From NCBI GenBank assembly GCA_022600395.1, contig JAHZKM010000106.1, positions 1 to 9,984 on the forward strand: DNA of 9,984 bases. The letters run 5' to 3'. This document shows positions 1-6,618 of the stretch, piece by piece. Made by a program: the position numbers and the translations under genes. A model generated the notes under the pieces. That model worked only from the letters and a program-made list of their open reading frames with translations. It made no database searches and had not been told where the DNA came from. This DNA is from Pseudomonadota bacterium (GTDB lineage: Bacteria > Pseudomonadota > Gammaproteobacteria > PS1 > Pseudothioglobaceae). Numbering within the stretch: position 1 is the first letter of the stretch; each line of letters starts with the position of its first letter.

Positions 1-255
1 CAGATGCTGCATCGTATTGGCGCATTGGTTATTACTATTTTGATTATTTCTTTATTGGTGGCTTTTAAACGCTATGCACATTTAAAAAAGCATCGTCTGC
101 TGATAGGCAGCTTGCTAACCATTCAAATATCGCTAGGTATTTTGAACGTTATTCTATCGTTGCCAATATCCATTGCAGTATTGCATAATGGCGTAGCGTT
201 GTTACTATTACTTAGCCTCGTTAGCCTAATACATAAAACCTTCAAAAAGGGATAA
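1..255 (+). CDS. ctaA: Heme A synthase CtaA/COX15, C-terminal fragment (5' end outside window)
   Basis: This is the last 84 codons of a COX15/CtaA-type heme A synthase, the inner-membrane enzyme that oxidises the C8 methyl of haem O to a formyl group to make haem A for aa3-type oxidases. The frame is open from base 1, so the Met at 4 is internal. The fragment shows three hydrophobic segments and the two family histidines of the C-terminal half: an HRIGA motif at residues 3-7 and LHNG at 60-63 (counted from that Met). Between them lies a glutamine-rich helix start (IQISLGILNV), also typical of the family. These histidines are haem ligands in the family. The gene runs into a convergent unit that includes ctaB, its pathway partner, and only 38 bases separate the two stop codons. 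I am confident of the family; the missing N-terminal half cannot be judged. Confidence 0.9.
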   Translation, partial: QMLHRIGALVITILIISLLVAFKRYAHLKKHRLLIGSLLTIQISLGILNVILSLPISIAVLHNGVALLLLLSLVSLIHKTFKKG

Positions 256-293
256 TTATCACGTAGGGCTTAAAAAGGCGCAGACTACAGTGT

Positions 294-488
294 CTATGTA
301 GAAAGTACAATCTTTACGATCATCATCACTAAAGCAATAAACCCAACGGTCATCACTAGGGCAACAACAATATAAAGCCACGGACCCTGTTTTGCTGTTT
401 GTTCAAAGTCTTTGACTAAATCTTCTCTTTTGCCGATACCGACTATGGCTGAAAAAACTGCCTTAAACGCCTGCTTCAACTGACCCAA
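294..488 (-). CDS. DUF2970 small single-pass membrane protein
   Basis: A 64-residue protein resembling the DUF2970 family, which often travels with cytochrome oxidase genes in proteobacteria. Its N-terminal half (QAFKAVFSAIVGIGKREDL) gives the family pattern of an amphipathic start followed by a short charged 'G-x-x-K-x-x-D' stretch. Residues 37-61 form one transmembrane helix. No catalytic residues are visible and its molecular role is not established; a helper role in oxidase assembly is inference from location. The start is a TTG, supported by a strong Shine-Dalgarno (AAGGAGG) just upstream. It lies 17 bases after ctaB on the same strand, so it is the last gene of the leftward assembly-protein/ctaB/DUF2970 unit. 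A later TTG at codon 4 is possible but would sit 13 bases from the ribosome site. Confidence 0.8.
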   Translation of the reverse strand: MGQLKQAFKAVFSAIVGIGKREDLVKDFEQTAKQGPWLYIVVALVMTVGFIALVMMIVKIVLST

Positions 489-492
489 AAGC

Positions 493-499
493 CCTCCTT
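493..499 (-). promoter_or_regulatory. Strong ribosome binding site for the DUF2970 gene
   Basis: On the minus strand the bases read AAGGAGG, with four bases to the TTG start at 488. This near-perfect anti-16S match is what supports the non-ATG start, and it is the strongest ribosome site in the window. The short spacer is slightly below the usual range. Confidence 0.7.
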
Positions 500-505
500 A
501 ATCGT

Positions 506-1402
506 TTACAAAATAATCAACCAGTAGTGATCCACTAACAAGGCTAAGAACAACAGCATGAGATAGTTAATTGAGTACGTAAAAGTGTTCCAGGCAATCT
601 TTATATCCTTTGAGCGACTGTTAATATTAATAGCATACCACAGAAAAATTCCACCCAAAATAAGTGCGGCAGCCAAATAAATTAGTCCTGACATACCAGT
701 TAGATAGGGCAAAACCGTAACTACAACCAACAAGATTGTATAGAGCAAAATTTGGACTTTTGTATAAGCTAGGCCGTGAGTCACAGGTAACATCGGTATA
801 TCTACCTTTTCATATTCTTTAACCCTATGTATTGCCAATGCCCAAAAATGTGGTGGCGTCCATATAAAAACAATCAAAAATAACAGCAGCGCAGATTCGA
901 TATTTTGTCCGCCCGTTATCGCCGTCCAGCCCAATACGGGCGGAGCTGCACCAGCTGCCCCTCCTATCACAATATTTTGCGGCGTAGCTCGCTTTAAATA
1001 TAACGTATAAATTACCGCATATCCAATCAAAGACGCAAAGGTCAAAACCATAGTCAAAGTATTAACAAACAGTTCCAATATACCAAGCCCTATAACACCT
1101 AAAAATACGCCCCAGATTAGCGCCTGATAGCGGCTTACTTTTCCTTGTGGCAAAGGTCTTTGGTCAGTCCGTGACATTTGAGTGTCAATCTTTTCATCAA
1201 CTACATGGTTAAAAACAGCCGCTGAAGCCGCTGCCATACCTATGCCTAGCGATGCATTAACAACCAGCAGCCAGTCTGGAAAATAAGGTGCAGGCACCGC
1301 CAAAAACATACCGACAATTGCTGTCAACAAAATCAATGCAACTACTTTGAGTTTGCAAAGGTCTAATAAATTAGAGATCGAAGTGATAAATTCTTTGACC
1401 AT
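506..1402 (-). CDS. ctaB: Protoheme IX farnesyltransferase (haem O synthase)
   Basis: Transfers a farnesyl group from farnesyl diphosphate to protohaem IX, making haem O in the inner membrane; CtaA then turns haem O into haem A. It belongs to the UbiA prenyltransferase superfamily and its 298 residues match the usual length (E. coli CyoE, about 296). The first Asp-rich motif is N65-x3-D69-x3-D73 followed by SRTDQRPLP (77-85). YLKR (135-138), a GGAAGAAPPVLGW loop (147-159) and the WTPPHFWALA (181-190) to D201-I-P-M-L region complete the prenyl-diphosphate and haem sites. About nine hydrophobic helices are present. Its ATG shares one base with the stop of the preceding gene (TAATG), which suggests translational coupling. 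No strong ribosome site is visible. DUF2970 follows 17 bases later. Confidence 0.95.
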   Translation of the reverse strand: MVKEFITSISNLLDLCKLKVVALILLTAIVGMFLAVPAPYFPDWLLVVNASLGIGMAAASAAVFNHVVDEKIDTQMSRTDQRPLPQGKVSRYQALIWGVFLGVIGLGILELFVNTLTMVLTFASLIGYAVIYTLYLKRATPQNIVIGGAAGAAPPVLGWTAITGGQNIESALLLFLIVFIWTPPHFWALAIHRVKEYEKVDIPMLPVTHGLAYTKVQILLYTILLVVVTVLPYLTGMSGLIYLAAALILGGIFLWYAININSRSKDIKIAWNTFTYSINYLMLLFLALLVDHYWLIIL

Positions 1403-1935
1403 TAGCCAATACGGGAGTATTTAAAGAGACGATGCAAGTCCTTAATGACTCGTTTAATATTTAAGTCAGCAGGATTGTAATGTAGCATGATATTTCCCAG
1501 AGGGTCAATGAGAAACAGATGATTATCAGGAAACTTGCTCAACTGCTGCATTAAATGGGCACTGCCCTGAGCGCGGAGTACTTTTGGATCGACTTTGATA
1601 GTTGGATCACTCGTTACCAAAAGACTCTGAATTCTACGCATATTTTCATTGGTCAGAATGCGTATTGTATTCATGTCCTTTAGTGCATTTAAGCAAGATT
1701 GTTCACACCGATCGGCCACATAAGCCAATGTCCAAATATTTTGAAGACTGCCTTTTTGCCCCTTATTAAAAACAAGATCACTGTCTTTTGTCTCAATAAC
1801 AGGATTAACAAACTCTCCATAGTTAACGGTACTTTTAGTAAAGGAATTAGGGCTTAAATAGAAAAAAGCAGTTCCAAAAGCAATTGGCAAAACAAAAGAG
1901 GCTAATAGCACCCACAGCTCTTTTTTAGACTTCAT
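1402..1935 (-). CDS. Membrane-anchored SCO/thioredoxin-fold-like cytochrome oxidase assembly protein with a CxxxC motif
   Basis: A 177-residue protein with an N-terminal anchor (residues 7-26) and a periplasmic domain. It resembles the thioredoxin-like hypothetical protein that usually sits between surf1 and ctaA in proteobacterial oxidase clusters. Signs are W68-T-L-A-Y before C77-E-Q-S-C81, a late FLIDPLGNIMLHY stretch (141-153) and the ending KDLHRLFKYSRIG. A CxxxC motif is the copper-binding spacing of SCO proteins. A distal histidine would be needed for SCO-type copper binding; H139 and H152 are candidates, but neither aligns cleanly with the SCO position. A role in copper or thiol chemistry for oxidase assembly is inference. 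The minus strand has AAAGG five bases before the ATG. It is the first gene of the unit and overlaps ctaB by one base. It lies 70 bases downstream of hisF, so read-through from hisF is possible. Confidence 0.75.
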   Translation of the reverse strand: MKSKKELWVLLASFVLPIAFGTAFFYLSPNSFTKSTVNYGEFVNPVIETKDSDLVFNKGQKGSLQNIWTLAYVADRCEQSCLNALKDMNTIRILTNENMRRIQSLLVTSDPTIKVDPKVLRAQGSAHLMQQLSKFPDNHLFLIDPLGNIMLHYNPADLNIKRVIKDLHRLFKYSRIG

Positions 1936-2005
1936 ATAAACCTTTATTTAAAATTTAACTAATAATATACTTGGATTATTTCTCTAAGGTGGGTTTTTAA
2001 TTTTT

Positions 2006-2779
2006 TTAAAGTCGAACCTCTATCCCATTTGCCTGCATGGCACGTTTTGCTTGTTCCACAGTATATTCCCCAAAATGAAAAATACTGGCTGCCAAGACTG
2101 CATCAGCACCCCCTTTTAAGACGCCTTCTGTCAGATGCTCTAAATTACCCACGCCACCAGAGGCTATAACCGGCACACTTACTGCATCTGATACTGCTTT
2201 AGTAAGGTCAAGATCAAAACCTGTTTTAACACCATCACAGTCCATTGAAGTCAGTAACACCTCTCCTGCGCCATGCTCCCCTGCTGTCATTTTTACTGCC
2301 CACTCTACCGCGTCAATACCCGTTGGCTCACGACCACCATGGGTAAAAATCTCCCACTTGTTCGGTGTACTTGAGACTTTTTTAGCATCAATGGCGATCA
2401 CAATACATTGTGAACCAAACTGTTTGCCAAGCTCATGAATTAGGTCTGGGTTGAAAATAGCAGCCGAATTTACTGCCACTTTATCAGCACCTGCATTCAA
2501 CATAGCACGAACATCTTGTGCCTTGCGAATGCCTCCACCCACTGTCAGCGGAATGAATACTTGCTCAGCAATACTTTCAACCATATGAATGGTGGTGTCA
2601 CGGCCTTCGTGTGATGCGGTAATATCTAAAAACGTAATTTCGTCCGCACCTTGTTCGTCATAGCCTTTGGCCACTTCAACAGGATCTCCTGCATCTTTAA
2701 TATCAACAAACTGCACGCCTTTTACGACACGGCCGTCGCGCACATCTAAACAAGGAATAATTCTTTTTGCTAAACTCAT
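2006..2779 (-). CDS. hisF: Imidazole glycerol phosphate synthase, cyclase subunit HisF
   Basis: Cyclase half of the HisF-HisH enzyme: it uses ammonia from the HisH glutaminase to convert PRFAR into imidazole glycerol phosphate and AICAR in the cytosol, at the branch between histidine and purine synthesis. The 257-residue length is standard for this (beta/alpha)8 barrel. The start is the family one ([10 protein letters not shown]). Catalytic aspartates are D12 and D131 (D11 and D130 of the Thermotoga enzyme). Phosphate-binding glycine loops are VGGGIR (80-85) and IASGGVGN (205-212). No other his gene is visible on either side, so it is separated from its partners here. No clear ribosome site precedes the ATG. 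AICAR released by this step re-enters the purine pathway downstream of the PurC step, and purC lies about 4.5 kb away in this window; I read no regulatory link into that. Confidence 0.97.
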   Translation of the reverse strand: MSLAKRIIPCLDVRDGRVVKGVQFVDIKDAGDPVEVAKGYDEQGADEITFLDITASHEGRDTTIHMVESIAEQVFIPLTVGGGIRKAQDVRAMLNAGADKVAVNSAAIFNPDLIHELGKQFGSQCIVIAIDAKKVSSTPNKWEIFTHGGREPTGIDAVEWAVKMTAGEHGAGEVLLTSMDCDGVKTGFDLDLTKAVSDAVSVPVIASGGVGNLEHLTEGVLKGGADAVLAASIFHFGEYTVEQAKRAMQANGIEVRL

Positions 2780-2812
2780 GAAGGTGAATTTTACATTCCA
2801 AAGTTTGTTATG

Positions 2813-2840
2813 TGGCCAATTATGACTCTATAGGTATAAT
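2813..2840 (+). promoter_or_regulatory. Candidate sigma70 promoter for the uppS-cdsA-dxr-mepM-like operon
   Basis: A perfect TATAAT -10 box lies at 2835-2840, with TGGCCA (4 of 6 to the -35 consensus) at 2813-2818 and a 16-base spacer. Transcription would begin near 2847, only about five bases before the uppS ATG at 2852, and no Shine-Dalgarno is visible, so the uppS message may be nearly leaderless. The element interleaves with the hisF promoter candidate. Confidence 0.5.
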
Positions 2841-2846
2841 TCTCAA
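2819..2846 (-). promoter_or_regulatory. Candidate sigma70 promoter for hisF
   Basis: On the minus strand a -35 TTGAGA (2841-2846, 5 of 6 to consensus) and a -10 CATAAT (2819-2824, 5 of 6) are separated by 16 bases. The predicted start near 2812 would give a leader of about 32 bases before hisF. It shares DNA with the uppS promoter candidate on the other strand. Confidence 0.45.
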
Positions 2847-2851
2847 TTATT

Positions 2852-3565
2852 ATGAACATCCCAAAGCACATTGCAATCATCATGGACGGTAACGGTCGCT
2901 GGGCTTCTAAACGTTGCCTGCCCCGTATTGCTGGCCATCAACAAGGCGTCAACGCTGTTCGCACCGTTGTTAAGGCTTGTGGAAAGTTAGGGGTAAAGAC
3001 ACTAACCTTGTTTGCCTTTAGTAGCGAAAATAAAAACCGATCTAAAGAAGAGGTTTCTTTATTGTTCAAATTATTTTTGACCGTTCTTAAACAGGAAGTT
3101 AAAAAACTCAATAAACACAATGTACGCTTAAAAATTATTGGTGACTTATCATTATTTCCAGAAGACGTACAAAAAACAGCTGCCGAGGCACAAATGCAGT
3201 TGGCAGACAACACTGGATTGACACTAGTTATTGCTGCCAACTATGGCGGTCAGTGGGATATTGCACAGGCGGCAAAACAAGCTGCTGAGGCCGTTGTTAA
3301 GGGTAATATTAAGCCCGAAGATGTTACTATTGAGAGGTTCTCAAATTATCTCTCTTTGGCTGGCGAACCTGCACTTGACTTATTAATCCGCAGTAGTGGT
3401 GAGCTAAGAATTAGTAATTTTTTACTCTGGGATATTGCTTATAGTGAGCTCTACTTTACAGATACACTATGGCCAGACTTTAACGAGGCTGAACTCCAAA
3501 AAGCCATCAAAAGTTTTAATGATCGTGATCGCCGTTTTGGCTCACGCAAGGACAATTCATGTTAA
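2852..3565 (+). CDS. uppS: Undecaprenyl diphosphate synthase (cis-prenyltransferase)
   Basis: Adds eight isoprene units from IPP to farnesyl diphosphate, making the C55 carrier lipid for peptidoglycan and O-antigen synthesis. Its 237 residues align without gaps to the E. coli enzyme (offset 14) at all sites I checked. Seen are D12 and the IMDGNGRWA phosphate loop (10-18), R25/H29 in RIAGHQQG, the FAFSSEN loop (54-60), R180 and R186-x-S188 in IRSSGELRIS, and E199 in SELYF. One position is unusual: the residue after SSEN, Trp75 in E. coli, is Lys61 here, in the flexible loop that closes over the substrates. RSSG replaces the more usual RTGG/RTSG, a mild change. It is the first gene of an overlapping envelope operon; the last seven bases overlap cdsA. 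There is no visible ribosome site and a TATAAT box lies 12 bases before the ATG. Confidence 0.95.
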   Translation: MNIPKHIAIIMDGNGRWASKRCLPRIAGHQQGVNAVRTVVKACGKLGVKTLTLFAFSSENKNRSKEEVSLLFKLFLTVLKQEVKKLNKHNVRLKIIGDLSLFPEDVQKTAAEAQMQLADNTGLTLVIAANYGGQWDIAQAAKQAAEAVVKGNIKPEDVTIERFSNYLSLAGEPALDLLIRSSGELRISNFLLWDIAYSELYFTDTLWPDFNEAELQKAIKSFNDRDRRFGSRKDNSC

Positions 3566-4368
3566 TACCAAGAATCTTAACTGCTTTAATATTAGCACCT
3601 TTATTTATTTGGGCAGTTTTTACTCTACCAGAAGATAGCTTCTCATATCTGTTACTCCTATTTGTTTTACTTGGCGCATGGGAGTTTGCCCGTCTTATCA
3701 AAATTGAACAGCCTCTATACAGAGCGTTAGTTGCTTTAGGTATTACGGGATGTGCGTTAGTTGCGGGACAACATGCGCAAAACGCCATTAACTTACAAAT
3801 AGTTTTGATTGTCTCTATCGTCTGGTGGGGCTTAAATCTTTACTGGGTGATCAGTTACCCAAAGCATACCCAATCTTGGTACGGGTCTGGCATCATTAGA
3901 GTGATGAGTGGTGTGATGCTATTAGCACCAATGTGGGTTGCACTAACCAACCTACACTCACTCTATGGCAGCGTTCATTTTTTACTACTTATGTTACTTA
4001 TTTGGGCTGCTGATTCGGGCGCGTATTTTATTGGCCGAGCTTTTGGTAAGCGTAAATTAGCGCCAAATGTCAGTCCTGGAAAATCGGTTGAAGGCGTAAT
4101 TGGCGGTATTGGATTTTCCCTAATCATTATGCTGGCATTCTTACAACAGCAAAACATCAGTCTCGAATTATATCTAAGTTATTTGTTGCTTGCTATTGTT
4201 GTTTCTAGTGTTTCGGTTTTGGGTGATTTATACGAAAGTCTGTTTAAACGTATTTCTGGTATTAAAGATAGTGGTCACATTTTGCCAGGACATGGTGGCA
4301 TTCTTGATCGTATTGATTCTCTAACTGCAGCGGCTCCGTTTTTCTTGCTAGGCCTTATTCTCATATGA
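3559..4368 (+). CDS. cdsA: Phosphatidate cytidylyltransferase (CDP-diglyceride synthase)
   Basis: Inner-membrane enzyme that joins CTP and phosphatidic acid to form CDP-diacylglycerol, the precursor of all the cell's glycerophospholipids. At 269 residues it is close to the family length and is mostly hydrophobic helices. The full family signature is present at residues 227-253: S-L-F-K-R, then I-K-D237, then P-G-H-G-G-I-L-D250-R-I-D253. A second conserved block, WAADSGAYFIGR (149-160) followed by KLAPNVSPGKSVEG, also fits. The ATG lies seven bases inside the uppS end and is backed by an AAGGA ribosome site (3548-3552) at six-base spacing. Its stop overlaps the dxr start as ATGA. The order uppS-cdsA-dxr is widely conserved in bacteria, so co-regulation of the lipid carrier and phospholipid supply is likely. 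Confidence 0.96.
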   Translation: MLIPRILTALILAPLFIWAVFTLPEDSFSYLLLLFVLLGAWEFARLIKIEQPLYRALVALGITGCALVAGQHAQNAINLQIVLIVSIVWWGLNLYWVISYPKHTQSWYGSGIIRVMSGVMLLAPMWVALTNLHSLYGSVHFLLLMLLIWAADSGAYFIGRAFGKRKLAPNVSPGKSVEGVIGGIGFSLIIMLAFLQQQNISLELYLSYLLLAIVVSSVSVLGDLYESLFKRISGIKDSGHILPGHGGILDRIDSLTAAAPFFLLGLILI

Positions 4369-5516
4369 TTAATATCACCCTCTTAGGTGCCACTGGATCA
4401 ATTGGTAAAAGCACGTTATCTGTGGTTGACTTACATCCAGATATGTTTAATATTTTTGCATTAAGCGCTCACACAAGCTGGCAAGAAATGCTCAAGCTTT
4501 GCCAAACTTATCAGCCAACTTTTGCAGTGATGACCGATGCGCATGCTGCAGAAAAACTATCAAACAAAATTCAAGGTGACACTGTTGTCCTTGCAGGTGC
4601 GCAAGCACTAAACACAATAGCTTCGCATGAACAAACTGACTACGTTATGGCGGCAATTGTTGGTGCTGCTGGCATGGATTCAAGCTTAGCTGCTGCCCAA
4701 GCAGGTAAGCGCATTATGCTGGCTAATAAAGAATCTTTGGTATTGGCTGGCGATATCTTTATGCAAGCCGTTAAAGACAACCAGGCCGAACTCATTCCAG
4801 TCGATTCAGAACATAGTGCAATTTTTCAATGCTTGCAAGGAGGGCGCTCTGGCTTGAGCAAAATCCAACTGACTGCTAGTGGCGGACCTTTTTTACATGC
4901 GCCGCTTGCGGAGCTTGGCACCATTACGCCCGAACAAGCTTGTGCCCACCCCAACTGGTCAATGGGACGAAAGATATCGGTCGACTCTGCCACAATGATG
5001 AACAAAGGCTTAGAGGTTATAGAGGCTCACTACTTGTTTAATCTGCCCGCTGATTGCATTGATGTGGTTGTGCATCCGCAAAGCATTATTCACTCCTCTG
5101 TTTATTTTGAAGATGGCTCAACGCTTTCACAGCTTGGAAATCCAGACATGCGTACAGTGATTTCATATGCTATGAGTTACCCCGATCGAATATCCTCTGG
5201 CGTCTCCTCCTTAGACTTAACACAAAACTCCCCTTTAGAATTTTATGCACCGGATTTTGATAAGTTTGCTTGCTTACGCTTAGCTTTCGAGGCATTAAAA
5301 AAGGGGGGTAGTGCCATGGGCACAATGAATGCTGCAAATGAAATTGCTGTGTCTAGTTTTCTCAATGGTCAAATAAAATTTGTAGATATTGCAATTATTA
5401 TTGAAAAAACCCTGGAGCTGGCTAAGCATACCCATCTTAATACGCTTGATGCGGTTATTATCAACGACCAAGATGCACGCGCTATTGCCAAAGAGGTTAT
5501 TCAAGCTTATGCATAA
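4365..5516 (+). CDS. dxr: 1-deoxy-D-xylulose 5-phosphate reductoisomerase
   Basis: Second step of the MEP pathway: it rearranges and reduces DXP to 2-C-methyl-D-erythritol 4-phosphate with NADPH, supplying the isoprene units that UppS (two genes upstream) polymerises and that CtaB's farnesyl substrate needs. The 383 residues are slightly shorter than the E. coli enzyme (398), with no motif lost. The NADPH loop is G8-A-T-G-S-I-G14. Metal ligands are D147 and E149 in VDSEH and E217 in MNKGLE. The flexible lid has H195-P-N-W198-S-M200-G, and N213/K214 bind substrate phosphate. All of these match E. coli positions with a constant offset. Its ATG overlaps the cdsA stop by four bases (ATGA), and its own last eight bases overlap the peptidase gene. 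rseP, which commonly follows dxr in gammaproteobacteria, is not next. Confidence 0.97.
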   Translation: MINITLLGATGSIGKSTLSVVDLHPDMFNIFALSAHTSWQEMLKLCQTYQPTFAVMTDAHAAEKLSNKIQGDTVVLAGAQALNTIASHEQTDYVMAAIVGAAGMDSSLAAAQAGKRIMLANKESLVLAGDIFMQAVKDNQAELIPVDSEHSAIFQCLQGGRSGLSKIQLTASGGPFLHAPLAELGTITPEQACAHPNWSMGRKISVDSATMMNKGLEVIEAHYLFNLPADCIDVVVHPQSIIHSSVYFEDGSTLSQLGNPDMRTVISYAMSYPDRISSGVSSLDLTQNSPLEFYAPDFDKFACLRLAFEALKKGGSAMGTMNAANEIAVSSFLNGQIKFVDIAIIIEKTLELAKHTHLNTLDAVIINDQDARAIAKEVIQAYA

Positions 5517-6618
5517 ACTTTTAACCAGCATCCTGCTATTATTTTTGCTGCTTGGCTCTGGACCTACTTTTGCAAAAAGCAATGAATATCGTTTTACGAT
5601 TAAGCCAGGAGACTCACTTAGCAAATACTTCTCTCAACTCGGCTTGTCGGATCGCTTGTTAGCCAATCTGCTTTCTGCCAACTCTCAAAACAAGCAGCTT
5701 AACCAGCTTAAGATTGGTGAAAAAATAACCATTCGTTTGCAAAAAAATCGTCGCTTTAAATCGCTTAGTTATTATCCTAATGACAAAAAAAATCTTGAGA
5801 TTTTTCTTGTTGGCAACCGTTTTTCTAACGCACCCACTCATAGCAAAATAAACGCCAAGCCTTTTTCGACTATCAATGTTGTTATTAGCAATTCTTTTGG
5901 CTATGATGCACAAAAGGCAGGACTAGGACTCAGTGTTGTTGATGCTGTAGTTGAAGCTTTATCATGGCGCCTAGATTTTGACACCGACCTGCACAAGGGC
6001 GATCGCTTTTCTATTGTTACAGATGGTTCAGCGAAACCGATTGGCATTATATATGAAGGCCATAATAAACAGATTGAAGCTTTCTTACATACCAACAAAC
6101 AAGGAAAGACACGCTATTACAATCGTTATGGCTATACTCTTAACTCATCTTTTTTAAGAGCGCCGCTTAAGTACAAGCGAATTAGCTCCAAGTTTCAATT
6201 AAAGCGCTACCATCCCATCTTAAAAACCTATCGACCACACAGGGCGGTAGACTATGCTGCAGATTATGGAACGCCTGTCGTTTCAACTGCTGACGGAGTT
6301 GTACAACTCAAAGGCTGGAAAGGCGCACTAGGAAAAACCGTTATCATCAAACACGGCGTCAGTTACACCACGGTTTATGCACACCTATCGAAATATGCGC
6401 GATCCCTTCGAAAGGGAAGCTCAGTGAAAAAAGGCCAGGTGATTGGCTATGTCGGCTCAACTGGCAGGTCTACTGGCGCGCACCTACATTACGAGCTACG
6501 CTTCAAGGGTGAGCGTCAAGACCCGTTAAGCTACAAACTTCCTAAACAGAAAAAGGTTGCTCATTCAGAGTTATGGAGATTTCGCGAACAGGTTAACCGA
6601 GTTTTAGCAAGCCTATAA
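5509..6618 (+). CDS. Periplasmic M23 peptidoglycan DD-endopeptidase, MepM-like
   Basis: A 369-residue exported metallopeptidase of the LytM/M23 family that probably cuts peptidoglycan cross-links during wall growth, as MepM does. The open frame extends upstream inside dxr, but the start at 5509 gives a clear signal peptide: MHKLL, a leucine-rich core and TFA-K cleavage after A22. Residues 27-79 form a LysM/OapA-like module (YRFTIKPGDSL... LKIGEKITI). A middle Csd3-N2-like domain spans about 110-225 (DAVVEALSWRLDF, KGDRFSIV). The M23 domain covers about 240-345, with zinc ligands H244 and D248 (HRAVD), H327 in the HLHYE motif, and catalytic H292 (YAHL) and H325, so the enzyme looks active. Its ATG lies eight bases inside dxr, so it is the fourth gene of the operon. 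Its 3' end overlaps the convergent downstream gene. E. coli has three such paralogues, so a precise symbol is not safe. Confidence 0.88.
   Translation: MHKLLTSILLLFLLLGSGPTFAKSNEYRFTIKPGDSLSKYFSQLGLSDRLLANLLSANSQNKQLNQLKIGEKITIRLQKNRRFKSLSYYPNDKKNLEIFLVGNRFSNAPTHSKINAKPFSTINVVISNSFGYDAQKAGLGLSVVDAVVEALSWRLDFDTDLHKGDRFSIVTDGSAKPIGIIYEGHNKQIEAFLHTNKQGKTRYYNRYGYTLNSSFLRAPLKYKRISSKFQLKRYHPILKTYRPHRAVDYAADYGTPVVSTADGVVQLKGWKGALGKTVIIKHGVSYTTVYAHLSKYARSLRKGSSVKKGQVIGYVGSTGRSTGAHLHYELRFKGERQDPLSYKLPKQKKVAHSELWRFREQVNRVLASL

Noticed and set aside
285..301. CTACA/TGTAG hairpin between ctaA and the DUF2970 gene as a terminator
   Set aside because: Only five pairs, a seven-base loop and no T-run on either strand.
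1936..2005. Promoter for the assembly-protein/ctaB unit (minus-strand TATATT/TATTAT near 1959-1972)
   Set aside because: The -10-like bases lie in very AT-rich DNA and no -35 match is found at 15-19 bases. Read-through from hisF is equally possible.
2938..3240. Antisense open frame of 100 codons inside uppS
   Set aside because: It is the complement of a well-conserved gene, its sequence resembles no family I know, and it has no start signal.
3435..3788. Open frames on both strands across the uppS/cdsA junction
   Set aside because: Both overlap conserved coding sequence in other frames and have no family resemblance.
5389..5508. Upstream extension of the M23 peptidase frame by 40 codons
   Set aside because: It lies wholly inside dxr. 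The start at 5509 yields a clean signal peptide with TFA-K cleavage, and the longer form would bury it.
5295..6098. Three minus-strand open frames within dxr and the M23 gene
   Set aside because: Shadow frames of strongly conserved genes; the proteins show no domain pattern.
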